64,000 bases of DNA from Cellulomonas sp. KRMCY2. GTDB taxonomy: Bacteria > Actinomycetota > Actinomycetes > Actinomycetales > Cellulomonadaceae. The position numbers were made by a program, and so were the translations under genes. The notes below the pieces were generated by a model. The model worked only from the letters and a program-made list of their open reading frames with translations. It was not told the origin of the DNA and made no database searches. Each line of letters begins with the position of its first letter. Position 1 is the stretch's first letter. Location of the stretch: NCBI RefSeq assembly GCF_000526515.1, contig NZ_JAGF01000001.1:3410001-3474000 (forward strand), in the 5' to 3' direction. Below, in pieces: positions 16,976 to 24,818 of this stretch.

Positions 16976-17641
16976 ATGGCAGAGCTCGTGTTCTTCAGCG
17001 GGACGATGGACTGCGGCAAGTCGACCCTCGCGCTCCAGCTCGACCACAACCACTCCGCGCGGGGCCGTGGCGGCGTGATCTACACCCGCAACGACCGTGC
17101 GGGCACCGACGTGCTGTCCTCACGGCTCGGCCTGCGTCACCCTGCTGTCGAGGTGACCGATGCCACCGACTTCTGGGACGAGGTCGTCGTCCGGCGGACG
17201 CACGGCGAGCGGGTGGACTACCTCGTCTGCGACGAGGCGCAGTTCTACTCGGTCGAGCAGGTCGAGCAGCTCGCCCAGCTCGTCGACGAGCTGGGCGTCG
17301 ACGTCTACGCCTTCGGCATCACCGCGGACTTCCGCACCCGCTTGTTCCCGGGCTCCGCCCGGCTGATCGAGCTCGCCGACCGGGTCGAGGTGCTCCAGGT
17401 CCAGTCCCTGTGCTGGTGCGGCGCGCGTGCGACGCACAACGCGCGGACGGTCGGCGGGGAGATGGTCGTGCACGGCGAGCAGGTGGTCGTCGGCGACACG
17501 GACGCATCTGCCGAGGTGGGCTACGAGGTGCTCTGCCGGCGTCACCACATGCGTCGCATGACGGTGGCCGTCGCACGTGCCGTGGCGACCACGCCCGACA
17601 CGCTGCCGTTCGAGGTCGACCGGCGCGACACCCGGCGCTGA
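16976..17641 (+). CDS. tdk: Thymidine kinase, type II
   Basis: 221 residues. Phosphorylates thymidine with ATP (pyrimidine salvage). P-loop GTMDCGKST (residues 9-17), DEAQF (86-90) with Glu87 as catalytic base, lasso-type substrate region YEVLCRRHH, and a structural zinc site from LCWCG plus the late Cys/His (LCRRHH), as in TK1-like enzymes. GAGGGAGGG precedes ATG 16976. Third gene of the DUF5998-phosphodiesterase-tdk operon; convergent with sepH across a 15-base tandem repeat. Confidence 0.94.
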   Translation: MAELVFFSGTMDCGKSTLALQLDHNHSARGRGGVIYTRNDRAGTDVLSSRLGLRHPAVEVTDATDFWDEVVVRRTHGERVDYLVCDEAQFYSVEQVEQLAQLVDELGVDVYAFGITADFRTRLFPGSARLIELADRVEVLQVQSLCWCGARATHNARTVGGEMVVHGEQVVVGDTDASAEVGYEVLCRRHHMRRMTVAVARAVATTPDTLPFEVDRRDTRR

Positions 17642-17648
17642 CGGCGCC

Positions 17649-17737
17649 GGGACCAGCTCGACGGGACCAGCTCGGCCGGGATCAGGTCGACTGGGAGCAG
17701 CTCGGCCGGGACCGGCTCGACCGGGCGCAGGACGGCA
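17649..17737. repeat. 15-base tandem repeat between tdk and sepH
   Basis: Six consecutive units beginning GGG: GGGACCAGCTCGAC (14 bases), then GGGACCAGCTCGGCC, GGGATCAGGTCGACT, GGGAGCAGCTCGGCC, GGGACCGGCTCGACC and GGGCGCAGGACGGCA in 15-base register. It fills the whole gap between the two convergent stop codons. It is a multiple of three but lies outside both reading frames. Confidence 0.85.
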
Positions 17738-17741
17738 GCGG

Positions 17742-18884
17742 CTACTCCGGCTTCGCGCCGAAGACGATCTCGTCCCAGCTCGGGACGCTCGCCCGTCCCT
17801 TGCGGGTCCGGGCGCGTGGTGCCGACACCGTGGACGTCCCGGCGTCGTCCTCGGCGGCCGCCGTGGCACCGAGGGTCGCGACGGCCTGCGGCGTCTCGTC
17901 CGACGCGCTCCCGTCGGTCGGCACCGCGTGCAACCGGTCCCGGTGTCCCGCGGGCATCGACAGGACGCGGGCGTCCACCGCGAGGTCGGGCCGTGAGGCC
18001 GGTGGGTGGGCGCCGGGGACGGGTGTGGTCACCTCGGGGTTCTCGAAGTCGAAGGCGTGCTGCGGGCCGAAGCCCTCGAAGGCTTCGTCGTCGTCGTCCG
18101 CGGCGTCGGCCAGCTGCTGACGCACGCCACGCCGACCGGTCAGGTCGTCGAGCAGCGCCTCGGTCGCCTCGTGCGGCTCGGGCTCGGGCTCGGCGGCGGC
18201 TCCGGGCGGACCCGGCAGGTCGACCGAGGCCAGGAGCGGTCGCAGGGCGGCGTCCAGCTCGACGTCGAACACGGCGCTGCGCACCGCGGCCAGGTGCCTG
18301 CGCGGGATCGGCTCGTCGGCGATCTCCGTCTCGGACAGCCACCGCGCCTCGTCGTCGACGGCGTGCACGCTGCGGGTCGCGACCTCGTAGCTCCACCGTG
18401 CCGATCGCTCGGACCCGCCGATCCCGAAGAGGACCTCGACGGTCCAGGGGGCTGATCCGGTGCGGAAGGCGTCCCAGCGGATGCTTGCGGCGTCCACCCC
18501 GCGGGTGGCGAGCCGGTCCGTGACGAGGTCCCCGAGGACCGGCGAGCCGGTCTCGCGGCCGATCCTGGTCGCACGGGCCTGCGCTGCGACGAACTCGCGC
18601 TCGGCCAGCACCGGGCCGTCGTAGCGTCGGATGTGCTCGACCGGCATGCCGGAGTCGTCGGCGACGTCCTGCGCGCTCGCACCGGCGCGGATCCGCGCCT
18701 GGATCTCGCGGGGCGCCAGGACGCCGGTGAGCTCCGCTCGAACCTGTTCCAGCTGTGGGCGGTCCCGCCGGACGGCGGCACGCAGCGCCTCGTCGATGGG
18801 CAGACGGAACCGTTGTCCGTCCGAACCCTCGACGACGACGTGCTCACCATCGTCGTGCAGACCCACCAGCCTGAGCTCGCTCAT
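17742..18884 (-). CDS. sepH: Septation protein SepH
   Basis: 380 residues from ATG 18884 (GGAGGTGTC directly upstream). SepH (formerly DUF3071) is an actinobacterial division protein that binds FtsZ and promotes its assembly. The conserved N-terminal domain is clear: MSELRLVGLHDDGEHVVVEG, then a helix-turn-helix (APREIQARIRAGASAQDVADDSGMPVEHIRRYDGPVLAEREFVA, about 60-102) and WTVEVLFGIGGSERSARWSY near 147-166. The rest is a low-complexity acidic linker ending with VPSWDEIVFGAKPE, the short conserved tail. Long antisense frames across it are not genes. Confidence 0.92.
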   Translation of the reverse strand: MSELRLVGLHDDGEHVVVEGSDGQRFRLPIDEALRAAVRRDRPQLEQVRAELTGVLAPREIQARIRAGASAQDVADDSGMPVEHIRRYDGPVLAEREFVAAQARATRIGRETGSPVLGDLVTDRLATRGVDAASIRWDAFRTGSAPWTVEVLFGIGGSERSARWSYEVATRSVHAVDDEARWLSETEIADEPIPRRHLAAVRSAVFDVELDAALRPLLASVDLPGPPGAAAEPEPEPHEATEALLDDLTGRRGVRQQLADAADDDDEAFEGFGPQHAFDFENPEVTTPVPGAHPPASRPDLAVDARVLSMPAGHRDRLHAVPTDGSASDETPQAVATLGATAAAEDDAGTSTVSAPRARTRKGRASVPSWDEIVFGAKPE

Positions 18885-18986
18885 GACACCTCCTGACGGC
18901 CTGGGCACGAGACTGCCACCTGGCGACGCCGGATGCCGGGAGGTGCTCCGGTGTGCCGCGGGCCCGGTCAGGGCAGGATGGCTGCC

Positions 18987-19862
18987 ATGTGCCCTCCCGC
19001 AGACGACAGGCCGCTCCCGAACGGCGCCGAGGTGGACCGGCTCGTCGAGCTGGCCGAGCGACTCGCCCGGGGTGCGGGCGACCTGGTCCTGACCGGCCGG
19101 CCGGACCAGGTCGAGGTGTCCGGCACGAAGTCGTCCCTGATCGATGTCGTGACCGAGCGGGACCTGGCCTCGGAGGCCTACCTGCGGCGGGAGCTGGCCC
19201 GCGAGCGTCCGTACGACGGCGTGCTGGGGGAGGAGGAGGACCCGCTGGTCGGCACGAGCGGCGTGACCTGGGTCCTCGACCCGATCGACGGGACCGTCAA
19301 CTACCTCTACGGCATCCCCGCGTACGCCGTGAGCGTGGCGGCCGTCGTCGGGACGCCGGACCCCGCGGTCTGGACGGTCGTCGCGGCCTGCGTCCATGCG
19401 GTCGCGGACGGACGGACCTGGACGGCGGGCCTCGGCCGGGGCGCGTACCTGGCCGGGCGTCGCCTGGCGGTCAACGTGCCGGTGCCCCTGGACCGGAGCC
19501 TGGTGGGCACCGGCTTCGGCTACACGGCCGAGCGGCGCACGTCCCAGGCGCGCGTCGTCGCCCAGGTGCTGCCACGGGTGCGCGACATCCGTCGGATCGG
19601 CTCGGCCGCGATGGACCTGTGCATGCTGGCGTCGGGCAACCTCGATGCCTACTACGAGCGGGGTCTGCAGCCCTGGGACCTCGCGGCCGCGTCGCTGGTG
19701 GCACGGGAGGCCGGCGCGGTCGTGACGGGTCTGCGAGGCGCTCCCGCCGGCGAGGAGATGACGGTGGCCGGGCCGGCCGTGACGGCCGCGGCGCTCGTCG
19801 GGCTGCTCGAGGTGCTCGACGCGGACCGTGACGACGTGAGCGGCGGCGACGCGTCCGCCTGA
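18987..19862 (+). CDS. Inositol monophosphatase family protein
   Basis: 291 residues from ATG 18987 (AGGA eight bases upstream; ATG 18978 is a close alternative). Mg-dependent phosphatase of the IMPase/FBPase superfamily: LGEEED near 88 (metal-binding Glu), DPIDGTVNYLYGIP near 102-115, GSAAMDLCMLASGNLDAYYERGLQPWDLAAA near 203-233. Substrate could be inositol-1-phosphate, needed for phosphatidylinositol or mycothiol, but members of this family also take fructose-1,6-bisphosphate, NADP or histidinol phosphate. Position equals suhB (Rv2701c) near sigA in mycobacteria, which supports inositol phosphate. Confidence 0.88.
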   Translation: MCPPADDRPLPNGAEVDRLVELAERLARGAGDLVLTGRPDQVEVSGTKSSLIDVVTERDLASEAYLRRELARERPYDGVLGEEEDPLVGTSGVTWVLDPIDGTVNYLYGIPAYAVSVAAVVGTPDPAVWTVVAACVHAVADGRTWTAGLGRGAYLAGRRLAVNVPVPLDRSLVGTGFGYTAERRTSQARVVAQVLPRVRDIRRIGSAAMDLCMLASGNLDAYYERGLQPWDLAAASLVAREAGAVVTGLRGAPAGEEMTVAGPAVTAAALVGLLEVLDADRDDVSGGDASA

Positions 19863-20106
19863 CCCGTCCGCCTGACACGCGCGGCGCGCGGACCGGTCGC
19901 TGACGGGTCGATCCGGTGCTCTGGCTGCGCTCCCATCGGCACAGATCGGGCGGGTGTCCGCAACGCAGGTGCGTTCGCGCTCTGGATAGGGCACAATCCC
20001 CTCGCCGAAGGGCGCGGGAACAACCAGCGCGCTTCGTGCATTGAGTACGTACCCACGTGCGCGCCTGCGCGCGGCGAGAGCAACGACACGGAGTGTGGAT
20101 CGCCCG

Positions 20107-20406
20107 ATGGCAACCGATTACGACGCCCCCCGCAAGACCGAGGAAGACCTCAACGAGGACTCGCTGCAGGAGCTGCAGGCGCGGCGGTCCGACAAGAACT
20201 CGGGGGTAGTGGACGAGGACGAGACCGAAGCCGCAGAGGGCTTCGAGCTGCCCGGAGCCGACCTGTCCGGCGAGGAGCTGTCCGTCCGCGTGCTGCCGCG
20301 CCAGGCGGACGAGTTCACCTGCTCGAGCTGCTTCCTCGTGCACCACCGCAGCCAGCTGGCCAGCGAGAAGAACGGTCAGCCGATCTGCTCGGAGTGCGCG
20401 GCCTGA
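20107..20406 (+). CDS. DUF4193 zinc-ribbon protein
   Basis: 99 residues. Typical DUF4193: MATDYDAPRKTEEDL, a long acidic middle (VDEDETEAAEGFELPGADLSGEELSVRV), and a C-terminal zinc ribbon FTCSSCFLVHHRSQL...PICSECAA with two CxxC knuckles. Conserved next to dut in actinobacteria; function unknown, a role in transcription or RNA binding is a guess. The 240-base upstream region has a CACAAT at 19992-19997 that may be its -10. Its last 31 bases overlap the end of the DUF3093 gene on the other strand. Confidence 0.92.
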   Translation: MATDYDAPRKTEEDLNEDSLQELQARRSDKNSGVVDEDETEAAEGFELPGADLSGEELSVRVLPRQADEFTCSSCFLVHHRSQLASEKNGQPICSECAA

Positions 20407-20873
20407 GCGCTGTGCTGCGCGGCGTCCAGCGCCGCGCAGAGCACTGCCGGTCGGCGTGAGGAGACCAGCCAGGTCGGCGTCGGGTCCGCGGGGTCGGTGA
20501 CCTCCGCCTCCACGGCCTGGGGGATCCACGCGCGCAGACACGCGAACGCTCGAGCGTCGGACCCTGGACCGACGGCGTCGTGCACGCCCTGCTGGTCGAG
20601 CACCCGCGCGGGCCCGAGGTCCGCGACCGGGATGTGAGCGCGGCCGGCCCGAAGCTCGCCGCCCCGCACCTCGACCAGCGCGCTGGTCCGCACCGCGATG
20701 ACAACGCCTGCGACAGCGGTCACCGCGGCGACCACGACGGCGACCGTCGGGTCGACCGGCAGCACGGCGATGAAGGCGAAGGCGGCGAAGCCCAGCACGA
20801 AGGCCCAGCCGAGGAGTCCCGGCCACAGCCGTTCGCGGTAGGTGGCCGGCGGCGACACGCGTTCGATGCTCAT
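20376..20873 (-). CDS. DUF3093 membrane protein
   Basis: 165 residues from ATG 20873. Two adjacent transmembrane helices (about 18-38 and 43-64: LLGWAFVLGFAAFAFIAVLP, VAVVVAAVTAVAGVVIAVRT), then a soluble domain with ELRAGRAHIPVADLGPARVLDQQG and WLVSSRRPAVLCAALD, as in DUF3093. Conserved beside dut; function unknown. Its 3' end overlaps the DUF4193 gene by 31 bases in antisense, and its start is only 46 bases from the dut start. Confidence 0.9.
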   Translation of the reverse strand: MSIERVSPPATYRERLWPGLLGWAFVLGFAAFAFIAVLPVDPTVAVVVAAVTAVAGVVIAVRTSALVEVRGGELRAGRAHIPVADLGPARVLDQQGVHDAVGPGSDARAFACLRAWIPQAVEAEVTDPADPTPTWLVSSRRPAVLCAALDAAQHSAQAAHSEQIG

Positions 20874-20879
20874 GCGCCC

Positions 20880-20885
20880 AGCATC
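20880..20885 (-). promoter_or_regulatory. -10 element of leaderless DUF3093 promoter
   Basis: On the minus strand GATGCT, six bases before ATG 20873. Its core would collide with that of the divergent dut promoter. Confidence 0.45.
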
Positions 20886-20905
20886 CCAGGTCCCGCGTCG
20901 GCCAC

Positions 20906-20911
20906 TAGAGT
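20906..20911 (+). promoter_or_regulatory. -10 element of leaderless dut promoter
   Basis: TAGAGT, eight bases before GTG 20920, no ribosome site. Confidence 0.6.
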
Positions 20912-20919
20912 CGGGCGAC

Positions 20920-21435
20920 GTGGACCAGACCAGCTCCCCGCAGACCGGCACCGGCGGCGCCCCCGGTGCCGACGGCGTCCCGGTGCTCCTGGTGATGCTC
21001 GACGACCAGCTCCCGGTACCGCGGTACGCGCACCCGGGGGATGCCGGTGCGGACCTCGTCACGAGTATCGACGTCGACCTTCCGCCGCTGGGCCGGGCGA
21101 CGGTCCCCACTGGTGTGAGCATCGCCCTGCCGGACGGCTACGCGGCGTTCGTGCACCCCCGGTCAGGGCTTGCGAGCAGGCACGGGGTCACGATCGTCAA
21201 CGCCCCCGGCACTGTCGACGCCGGCTACCGCGGCGAGATCCAGGTCACGCTCCTGAACACGGACCCCGAGCAGCCCGTCCACCTGCGTCGTGGCGACCGG
21301 ATCGCTCAGCTCGTCGTCCAGAAGGTCGAGCGTGCGCGCTTCGTGCGGGCCGAACGGCTGCCCGGGTCGCACCGGGGTGACGGCGGCTTCGGGTCGAGCG
21401 GCGGGTGGGCATCGGCGCCGGCACCCCGCGACTAG
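20920..21435 (+). CDS. dut: dUTP diphosphatase
   Basis: 171 residues, trimeric dUTPase family. Hydrolyses dUTP to dUMP and pyrophosphate, keeping uracil out of DNA and feeding dTMP synthesis. All five motifs are visible: DAGADL (about residues 42-47), HPRSGLASRHGV (about 78-89), NAPGTVDAGYRGEI (about 93-106), RRGDRIAQLVVQ (about 122-133) and GDGGFGSSG (about 150-158). About 20 extra N-terminal residues (DQTSSPQTGTGGAPGADG) are disordered. Start GTG 20920 is set by the leaderless promoter. Fits with tdk in the window for thymidylate supply. Confidence 0.95.
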   Translation: MDQTSSPQTGTGGAPGADGVPVLLVMLDDQLPVPRYAHPGDAGADLVTSIDVDLPPLGRATVPTGVSIALPDGYAAFVHPRSGLASRHGVTIVNAPGTVDAGYRGEIQVTLLNTDPEQPVHLRRGDRIAQLVVQKVERARFVRAERLPGSHRGDGGFGSSGGWASAPAPRD

Positions 21436-21497
21436 GACGACGCCCGCGTGGCGTCTAGGGTCGTATCGACGAACCGAGCAGTCAGGAGGCAGTGCGC

Positions 21498-22274
21498 GTG
21501 GGTGTGTTCCGGCGAGGCAAGCGATCGACCGAGGATGTCGAGGCTGTCGATCCAGGCACGGCACCGACAGCCGACGACGTCGAGGATTCGGGCACGGCCG
21601 GGGACAGCTCCGGCACAGCGCGGGCAGCAGACGACGGTGGCGCGACGGCGAGCCTGCCCAGCCGTGGCCCGTGGGACGTCAGCGAGGTGTCCGAACCAGG
21701 CCGGCGGGTGGACCTCGGCGCCCTGTGGTTGCCGGGTCGCGACGGCATGGAGCTGCGGATGGAGATCGAGAAGTCCTCGAAGATCGTCAGCGCTGCTGCG
21801 GTGTCGCTGCACGGCTCAGCGCTCCAGATCCAGGTCTTCGCGGCGCCGCGGACCGAGGGCATCTGGGACGAGATCCGGGCCGAGATCGCCGAGTCCGTGA
21901 CGAAGCAGGGTGGTTCGGTCGACGACCTGCCCGGCCCGTTCGGCCGCGAGCTGCTCGCACGGCTCCCGGTCCGCACCGCGGAGGGCCGCACGGGCCACCG
22001 GCCGGCGCGGTTCATCGGCCACGACGGGCCCCGCTGGTTCCTGCGCGGCGTGCTGACCGGTCGCGCGGCGATCGACCCGCAGGCCGCCACGGAGCTCGAG
22101 GACCTGTTCGCCGACGTCGTGGTGGTCCGTGGTGGCGAGCCACGCGCTCCGCGGGACCTGCTCCCACTGACGATCCCCGGCAAGCAGGTTCCGGCCGATG
22201 CGGTGGCCACCGACTCCGGCGTGCGCGCCTACGACCCGCTGACCCGCGGGCCCGAGATCACCGAGGTGCACTGA
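21498..22274 (+). CDS. DUF3710 family protein
   Basis: 258 residues from GTG 21498, eight bases after AGGAGG; GTG 21492 is too close to that site. Low-complexity acidic N-terminus (about 10-55), then the DUF3710 domain: GPWDVSEV, RVDLGALWLPGRDGMELRMEIE, FAAPRTEGIWDEIRAEIAESV, FIGHDGPRWFLRGVLTG. Conserved beside dut; no known function or catalytic motif. A TAGGGT at 21456-21461 may be its -10 with a leader of about 30 bases. The next gene starts at the base after its stop. Confidence 0.9.
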   Translation: MGVFRRGKRSTEDVEAVDPGTAPTADDVEDSGTAGDSSGTARAADDGGATASLPSRGPWDVSEVSEPGRRVDLGALWLPGRDGMELRMEIEKSSKIVSAAAVSLHGSALQIQVFAAPRTEGIWDEIRAEIAESVTKQGGSVDDLPGPFGRELLARLPVRTAEGRTGHRPARFIGHDGPRWFLRGVLTGRAAIDPQAATELEDLFADVVVVRGGEPRAPRDLLPLTIPGKQVPADAVATDSGVRAYDPLTRGPEITEVH

Positions 22275-22682
22275 ATGCGCTCCACGTTGCCGCCGGAGTC
22301 CGAACGTCCGGCCACGTCCCGGTTGCGTTCGGTCCTGCACGAGCTGATCGCCTCACGGGCCGAGATCGAGGCGTCGGAGGAGCGCAAGGAGACCCAGCGC
22401 AGCGGCTGCACCGCTGTGGGGCAGCTGGTGGACCGCCGCCGCGCCGAGGTGTCGGGTGTGCTGCGCAGCGTGACGCTGCGACCCAGCCAGAACGTCCCGG
22501 CGCTCGAGGCCGAGCTCTACGACGGCAGCGGGAGCCTGCACGTCGTGTGGCTCGGTCAGCGCCGCATCGCCGGGATCGAGCCGGGCCGCCGGGCACGACT
22601 GGCCGGCCTGGTGTGCGTCCAGGACGGCCGGCCGACGATGTACAACCCACGCTACGAGCTCGCACCCCGACCCGGTGAGTGA
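22275..22682 (+). CDS. OB-fold nucleic-acid-binding protein
   Basis: 135 residues. ATG 22275 follows immediately after the DUF3710 stop. N-terminal helix with RLRSVLHELIASRAEIEASEER, then a five-stranded OB fold: VGQLVDRRRAEVSGVLRSVTLRP, PALEAELYDGSGSLHVVWLGQRRIAGIEPGRRARLAGLV. RecG-like wedge domains and tRNA anticodon-binding domains share this fold. Corresponds to the OB-fold gene of the mycobacterial dut-ceo region. Overlaps the next gene by 8 bases. Confidence 0.88.
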   Translation: MRSTLPPESERPATSRLRSVLHELIASRAEIEASEERKETQRSGCTAVGQLVDRRRAEVSGVLRSVTLRPSQNVPALEAELYDGSGSLHVVWLGQRRIAGIEPGRRARLAGLVCVQDGRPTMYNPRYELAPRPGE

Positions 22683-23481
22683 CCAGGGCGTGAGCGGGCC
22701 TGACGCGAGCGAGCGCGGGACGAGCGGGCCCGACGCGAGCGAGCCGGGCCGTGCGCAGGCGCCGGACAGTGCGGAGCCGGCGGCCGGTCGGCCGGCCGGC
22801 CCCGGTGATGCGCCGCTGCGTGGGGTCCGCGTGCTGGCAGGGGACGAGTTCTCCTTCGCCGATGCGATCGGCGGTGTCCGCGGCCTGGTCGAGTCGACCC
22901 TGCCCGGGCTGGTCTTCGTCGTCGTCTTCGTCCTGATCCATGAGCTCATGCCCGCCCTGGTCGCGTCGGCCGGGGTCGCCGTCGTGGCGGTGGTCGTCCG
23001 GCTGGTGCAGCGCACACCGATCACGCAGGCCTTCTCCGGCGTGCTCGGTGTCGGGATCGGCGTCGTGTGGGCGTCGTTGACCGGCGAGGCCGAGAACTTC
23101 TATGCCTGGGGGCTGTGGGTCAACGCCGCGTGGTGCGTCGGTGCCGCCGCCTCGATCCTGGCCGGCCGGCCGGCCGTCGGCGTCATCGTCAGCATGCTCC
23201 GGTCCGAGCCGATGACCTGGCGTACCGATCCGGATGCCGGGCACCTGCGTCGGCGCTACACCTGGGCCACCTGGCTGTGGGCTGCCCTGTTCGGCGCGCG
23301 TCTGGCGGTCCAGGTGCCGATCTACCTGCAGGGCAGCGACGCCGTGGGCTGGCTGGGGACGGCCAAGCTCGTCATGGGCCTGCCCCTGTTCGCGCTGGGC
23401 CTGTGGATCACGTGGCTGCTGCTGGGCTCACGAGGAGCTCGTGCAGAGCATCAAGATCTGCATCCGACCCCGCCACGATGA
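22675..23481 (+). CDS. DUF3159 membrane protein
   Basis: 268 residues from GTG 22675. A disordered N-terminus holds the repeat SGPDASE twice; the DUF3159 domain starts at about residue 55 with DAIGGVRGLVESTLPGLVFV and has about six helices (74-95, 98-115, 124-141, 147-163, 196-216, 226-249). Family function unknown. Third gene of the DUF3710-OB-DUF3159 operon. Its final 74 bases overlap the 3' end of the TrkA gene on the opposite strand, an unusually deep convergent overlap. Confidence 0.88.
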   Translation: MSDQGVSGPDASERGTSGPDASEPGRAQAPDSAEPAAGRPAGPGDAPLRGVRVLAGDEFSFADAIGGVRGLVESTLPGLVFVVVFVLIHELMPALVASAGVAVVAVVVRLVQRTPITQAFSGVLGVGIGVVWASLTGEAENFYAWGLWVNAAWCVGAAASILAGRPAVGVIVSMLRSEPMTWRTDPDAGHLRRRYTWATWLWAALFGARLAVQVPIYLQGSDAVGWLGTAKLVMGLPLFALGLWITWLLLGSRGARAEHQDLHPTPPR

Positions 23482-24082
23482 GCAGCTCGTCGCCCACCTC
23501 GAGCGTGTCGTCGGGGCTGGGCGGGATCGGCCGCGTGCCGCGGACGATCGCCGCCAGCACGGTGTCCTGAGGCCACACGACCTGCCCGACGCGCACGCCG
23601 ACCAGGGGTGAGTCCTTCGGCAGGGTCAGCTCCAGGATGTCCGCGCCGGACTGGTGGAACGTGAAGATCTTGACCAGGTCACCGACGGCCACGGCCTCCT
23701 CGACCATCGCCGTCATGATCCGCGGCGTCGAGACAGCGACGTCGACACCCCACGCCTCGTCGAACATCCACTCGTTCTTCGGGTTGTTGACCCGCGCGAC
23801 AGTCCTGGGGACGCCGAACTCCGTCTTGGCGAGCAGCGAGACGACGAGGTTGACCTTGTCGTCCCCGGTGGCCGCGACGATGACGTCGCACTCGTCGACC
23901 TTGGCCTGGCGCAACGACGCGAGCTCGCACGCGTCGGCGAGCAGCCAGTCGGCCTCGGCGACCGATGCCACCCGCATGGCGGACGGCTGCTTGTCGATCA
24001 GGGTCACCTCGTGGTCGGCGGCGAGGAGCTCGTTCGCGATGGACCGGCCGACCGAGCCGGCACCTGCGATGACGACGCGCAT
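23408..24082 (-). CDS. trkA: TrkA-family potassium regulatory protein (RCK), second gene
   Basis: 224 residues from ATG 24082 (GGAGGTGGAG just upstream). Cytoplasmic RCK protein that gates a K+ transporter in response to NAD(H) or nucleotides. RCK_N: MRVVIAGAGSVGRSIANELL (GxGxxG), the acidic strand end TLIDKQ, DVIVAATGDDKVNLVVSLLAK; RCK_C (TrkA_C) from about 140: ILELTLPKDSPLVGVRVGQVVWPQDTVLAAIVRG. Stop of the upstream RCK gene and this start share one base (TGATG). Such pairs (CeoB/CeoC of M. tuberculosis) likely form heteromers. No TrkH/KtrB is in the window; the divergent KimA-like permease is the likely partner. Confidence 0.9.
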   Translation of the reverse strand: MRVVIAGAGSVGRSIANELLAADHEVTLIDKQPSAMRVASVAEADWLLADACELASLRQAKVDECDVIVAATGDDKVNLVVSLLAKTEFGVPRTVARVNNPKNEWMFDEAWGVDVAVSTPRIMTAMVEEAVAVGDLVKIFTFHQSGADILELTLPKDSPLVGVRVGQVVWPQDTVLAAIVRGTRPIPPSPDDTLEVGDELLIVAGSDADLDALHELLVSPAAAT

Positions 24083-24747
24083 CACTCCACCTCCGGTGGC
24101 ACACGGGTCAGGATGCGCTCGACCTTGGCCAGGTCGGTCGCCATCACGAGCACGTGCAGGAGGTCGTTCTCCTGCAGCACCGTGACGCCGGTCGGGAGCA
24201 TCCCGTCGCCGTACCGGGTCAGGAAGGCCACCCGCGCGCCGGTGACGTCCTCGACGGTGCTGAGCGGCCTGCCGATCCACCCCGGGTGGACGTCCATCTG
24301 TGCCATCAGGACCTGGCCGGAGGCGTCGCGGTACTCGTCGGTCGCCCCCATCGGCAGCATCCGGCGCAGGACCTGGTCGGCGGTCCACCGGACGGTCGCG
24401 ACCGTCGGGATGCCGAGCCGCTGGTAGATCTCCGCGCGGTGCGGGTCGTAGATCCGCGCGACGACGTTCGTGACCCCGTAGGTCTCGCGCACCACGCGCG
24501 CGGCCAGGATGTTGGAGTTGTCGCCGTCCGAGACGGCCGCGAAGGCGTAGGCGTCCTCGACGCCGGCCTGCACGAGGGTCTGGCGGTCGAACCCGAGGCC
24601 GGTGACCCGCTTGCCCTCGAACGTGGCGTCGAGGCGTCGGAAGGCCTCGGGGTTCTGGTCGATCACCGCGACCGAGTGGCCACGGCTCTCGAGCGACTGG
24701 GCGAGGGTGGCGCCGACCCGGCCGCAACCCATGATGACGAAGTGCAC
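24082..24747 (-). CDS. trkA: TrkA-family potassium regulatory protein (RCK), first gene
   Basis: 221 residues from GTG 24747. RCK_N begins HFVIMGCGRVGATLAQSL (GxGxxG with Cys in second place), with AVIDQNPEAFRRLD at the dinucleotide site and AVSDGDNSNILAARVVRETYG; an RCK_C-type domain follows from about 145 (DASGQVLMAQMDVHPGWIGRPLSTVEDVTGARVAFLTRYGD). Divergent from the permease at 24819 with only 71 bases between starts. Forms a two-gene unit with the second RCK gene. Confidence 0.9.
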   Translation of the reverse strand: MHFVIMGCGRVGATLAQSLESRGHSVAVIDQNPEAFRRLDATFEGKRVTGLGFDRQTLVQAGVEDAYAFAAVSDGDNSNILAARVVRETYGVTNVVARIYDPHRAEIYQRLGIPTVATVRWTADQVLRRMLPMGATDEYRDASGQVLMAQMDVHPGWIGRPLSTVEDVTGARVAFLTRYGDGMLPTGVTVLQENDLLHVLVMATDLAKVERILTRVPPEVE

Positions 24748-24755
24748 AAGCGCAG

Positions 24756-24761
24756 ACGCTA
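24756..24761 (-). promoter_or_regulatory. -10 element of leaderless RCK promoter
   Basis: On the minus strand TAGCGT (within GGTATAGCGT), eight bases before GTG 24747. Confidence 0.5.
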
Positions 24762-24804
24762 TACCGTCCGCCGGGCCCGTGACGCCGAGGCCCGTGGTCG
24801 GGCC

Positions 24805-24810
24805 TAGCAT
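24805..24810 (+). promoter_or_regulatory. -10 element of leaderless permease promoter
   Basis: TAGCAT, eight bases before GTG 24819; no ribosome site and no room for a riboswitch. Confidence 0.55.
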
Positions 24811-24818
24811 TGCTTCTC

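Noticed and set aside
24761-24818. c-di-AMP (ydaO) riboswitch before the KimA-like gene
   Set aside because: The promoter appears leaderless and only 71 bases separate the divergent starts, too short for the riboswitch.
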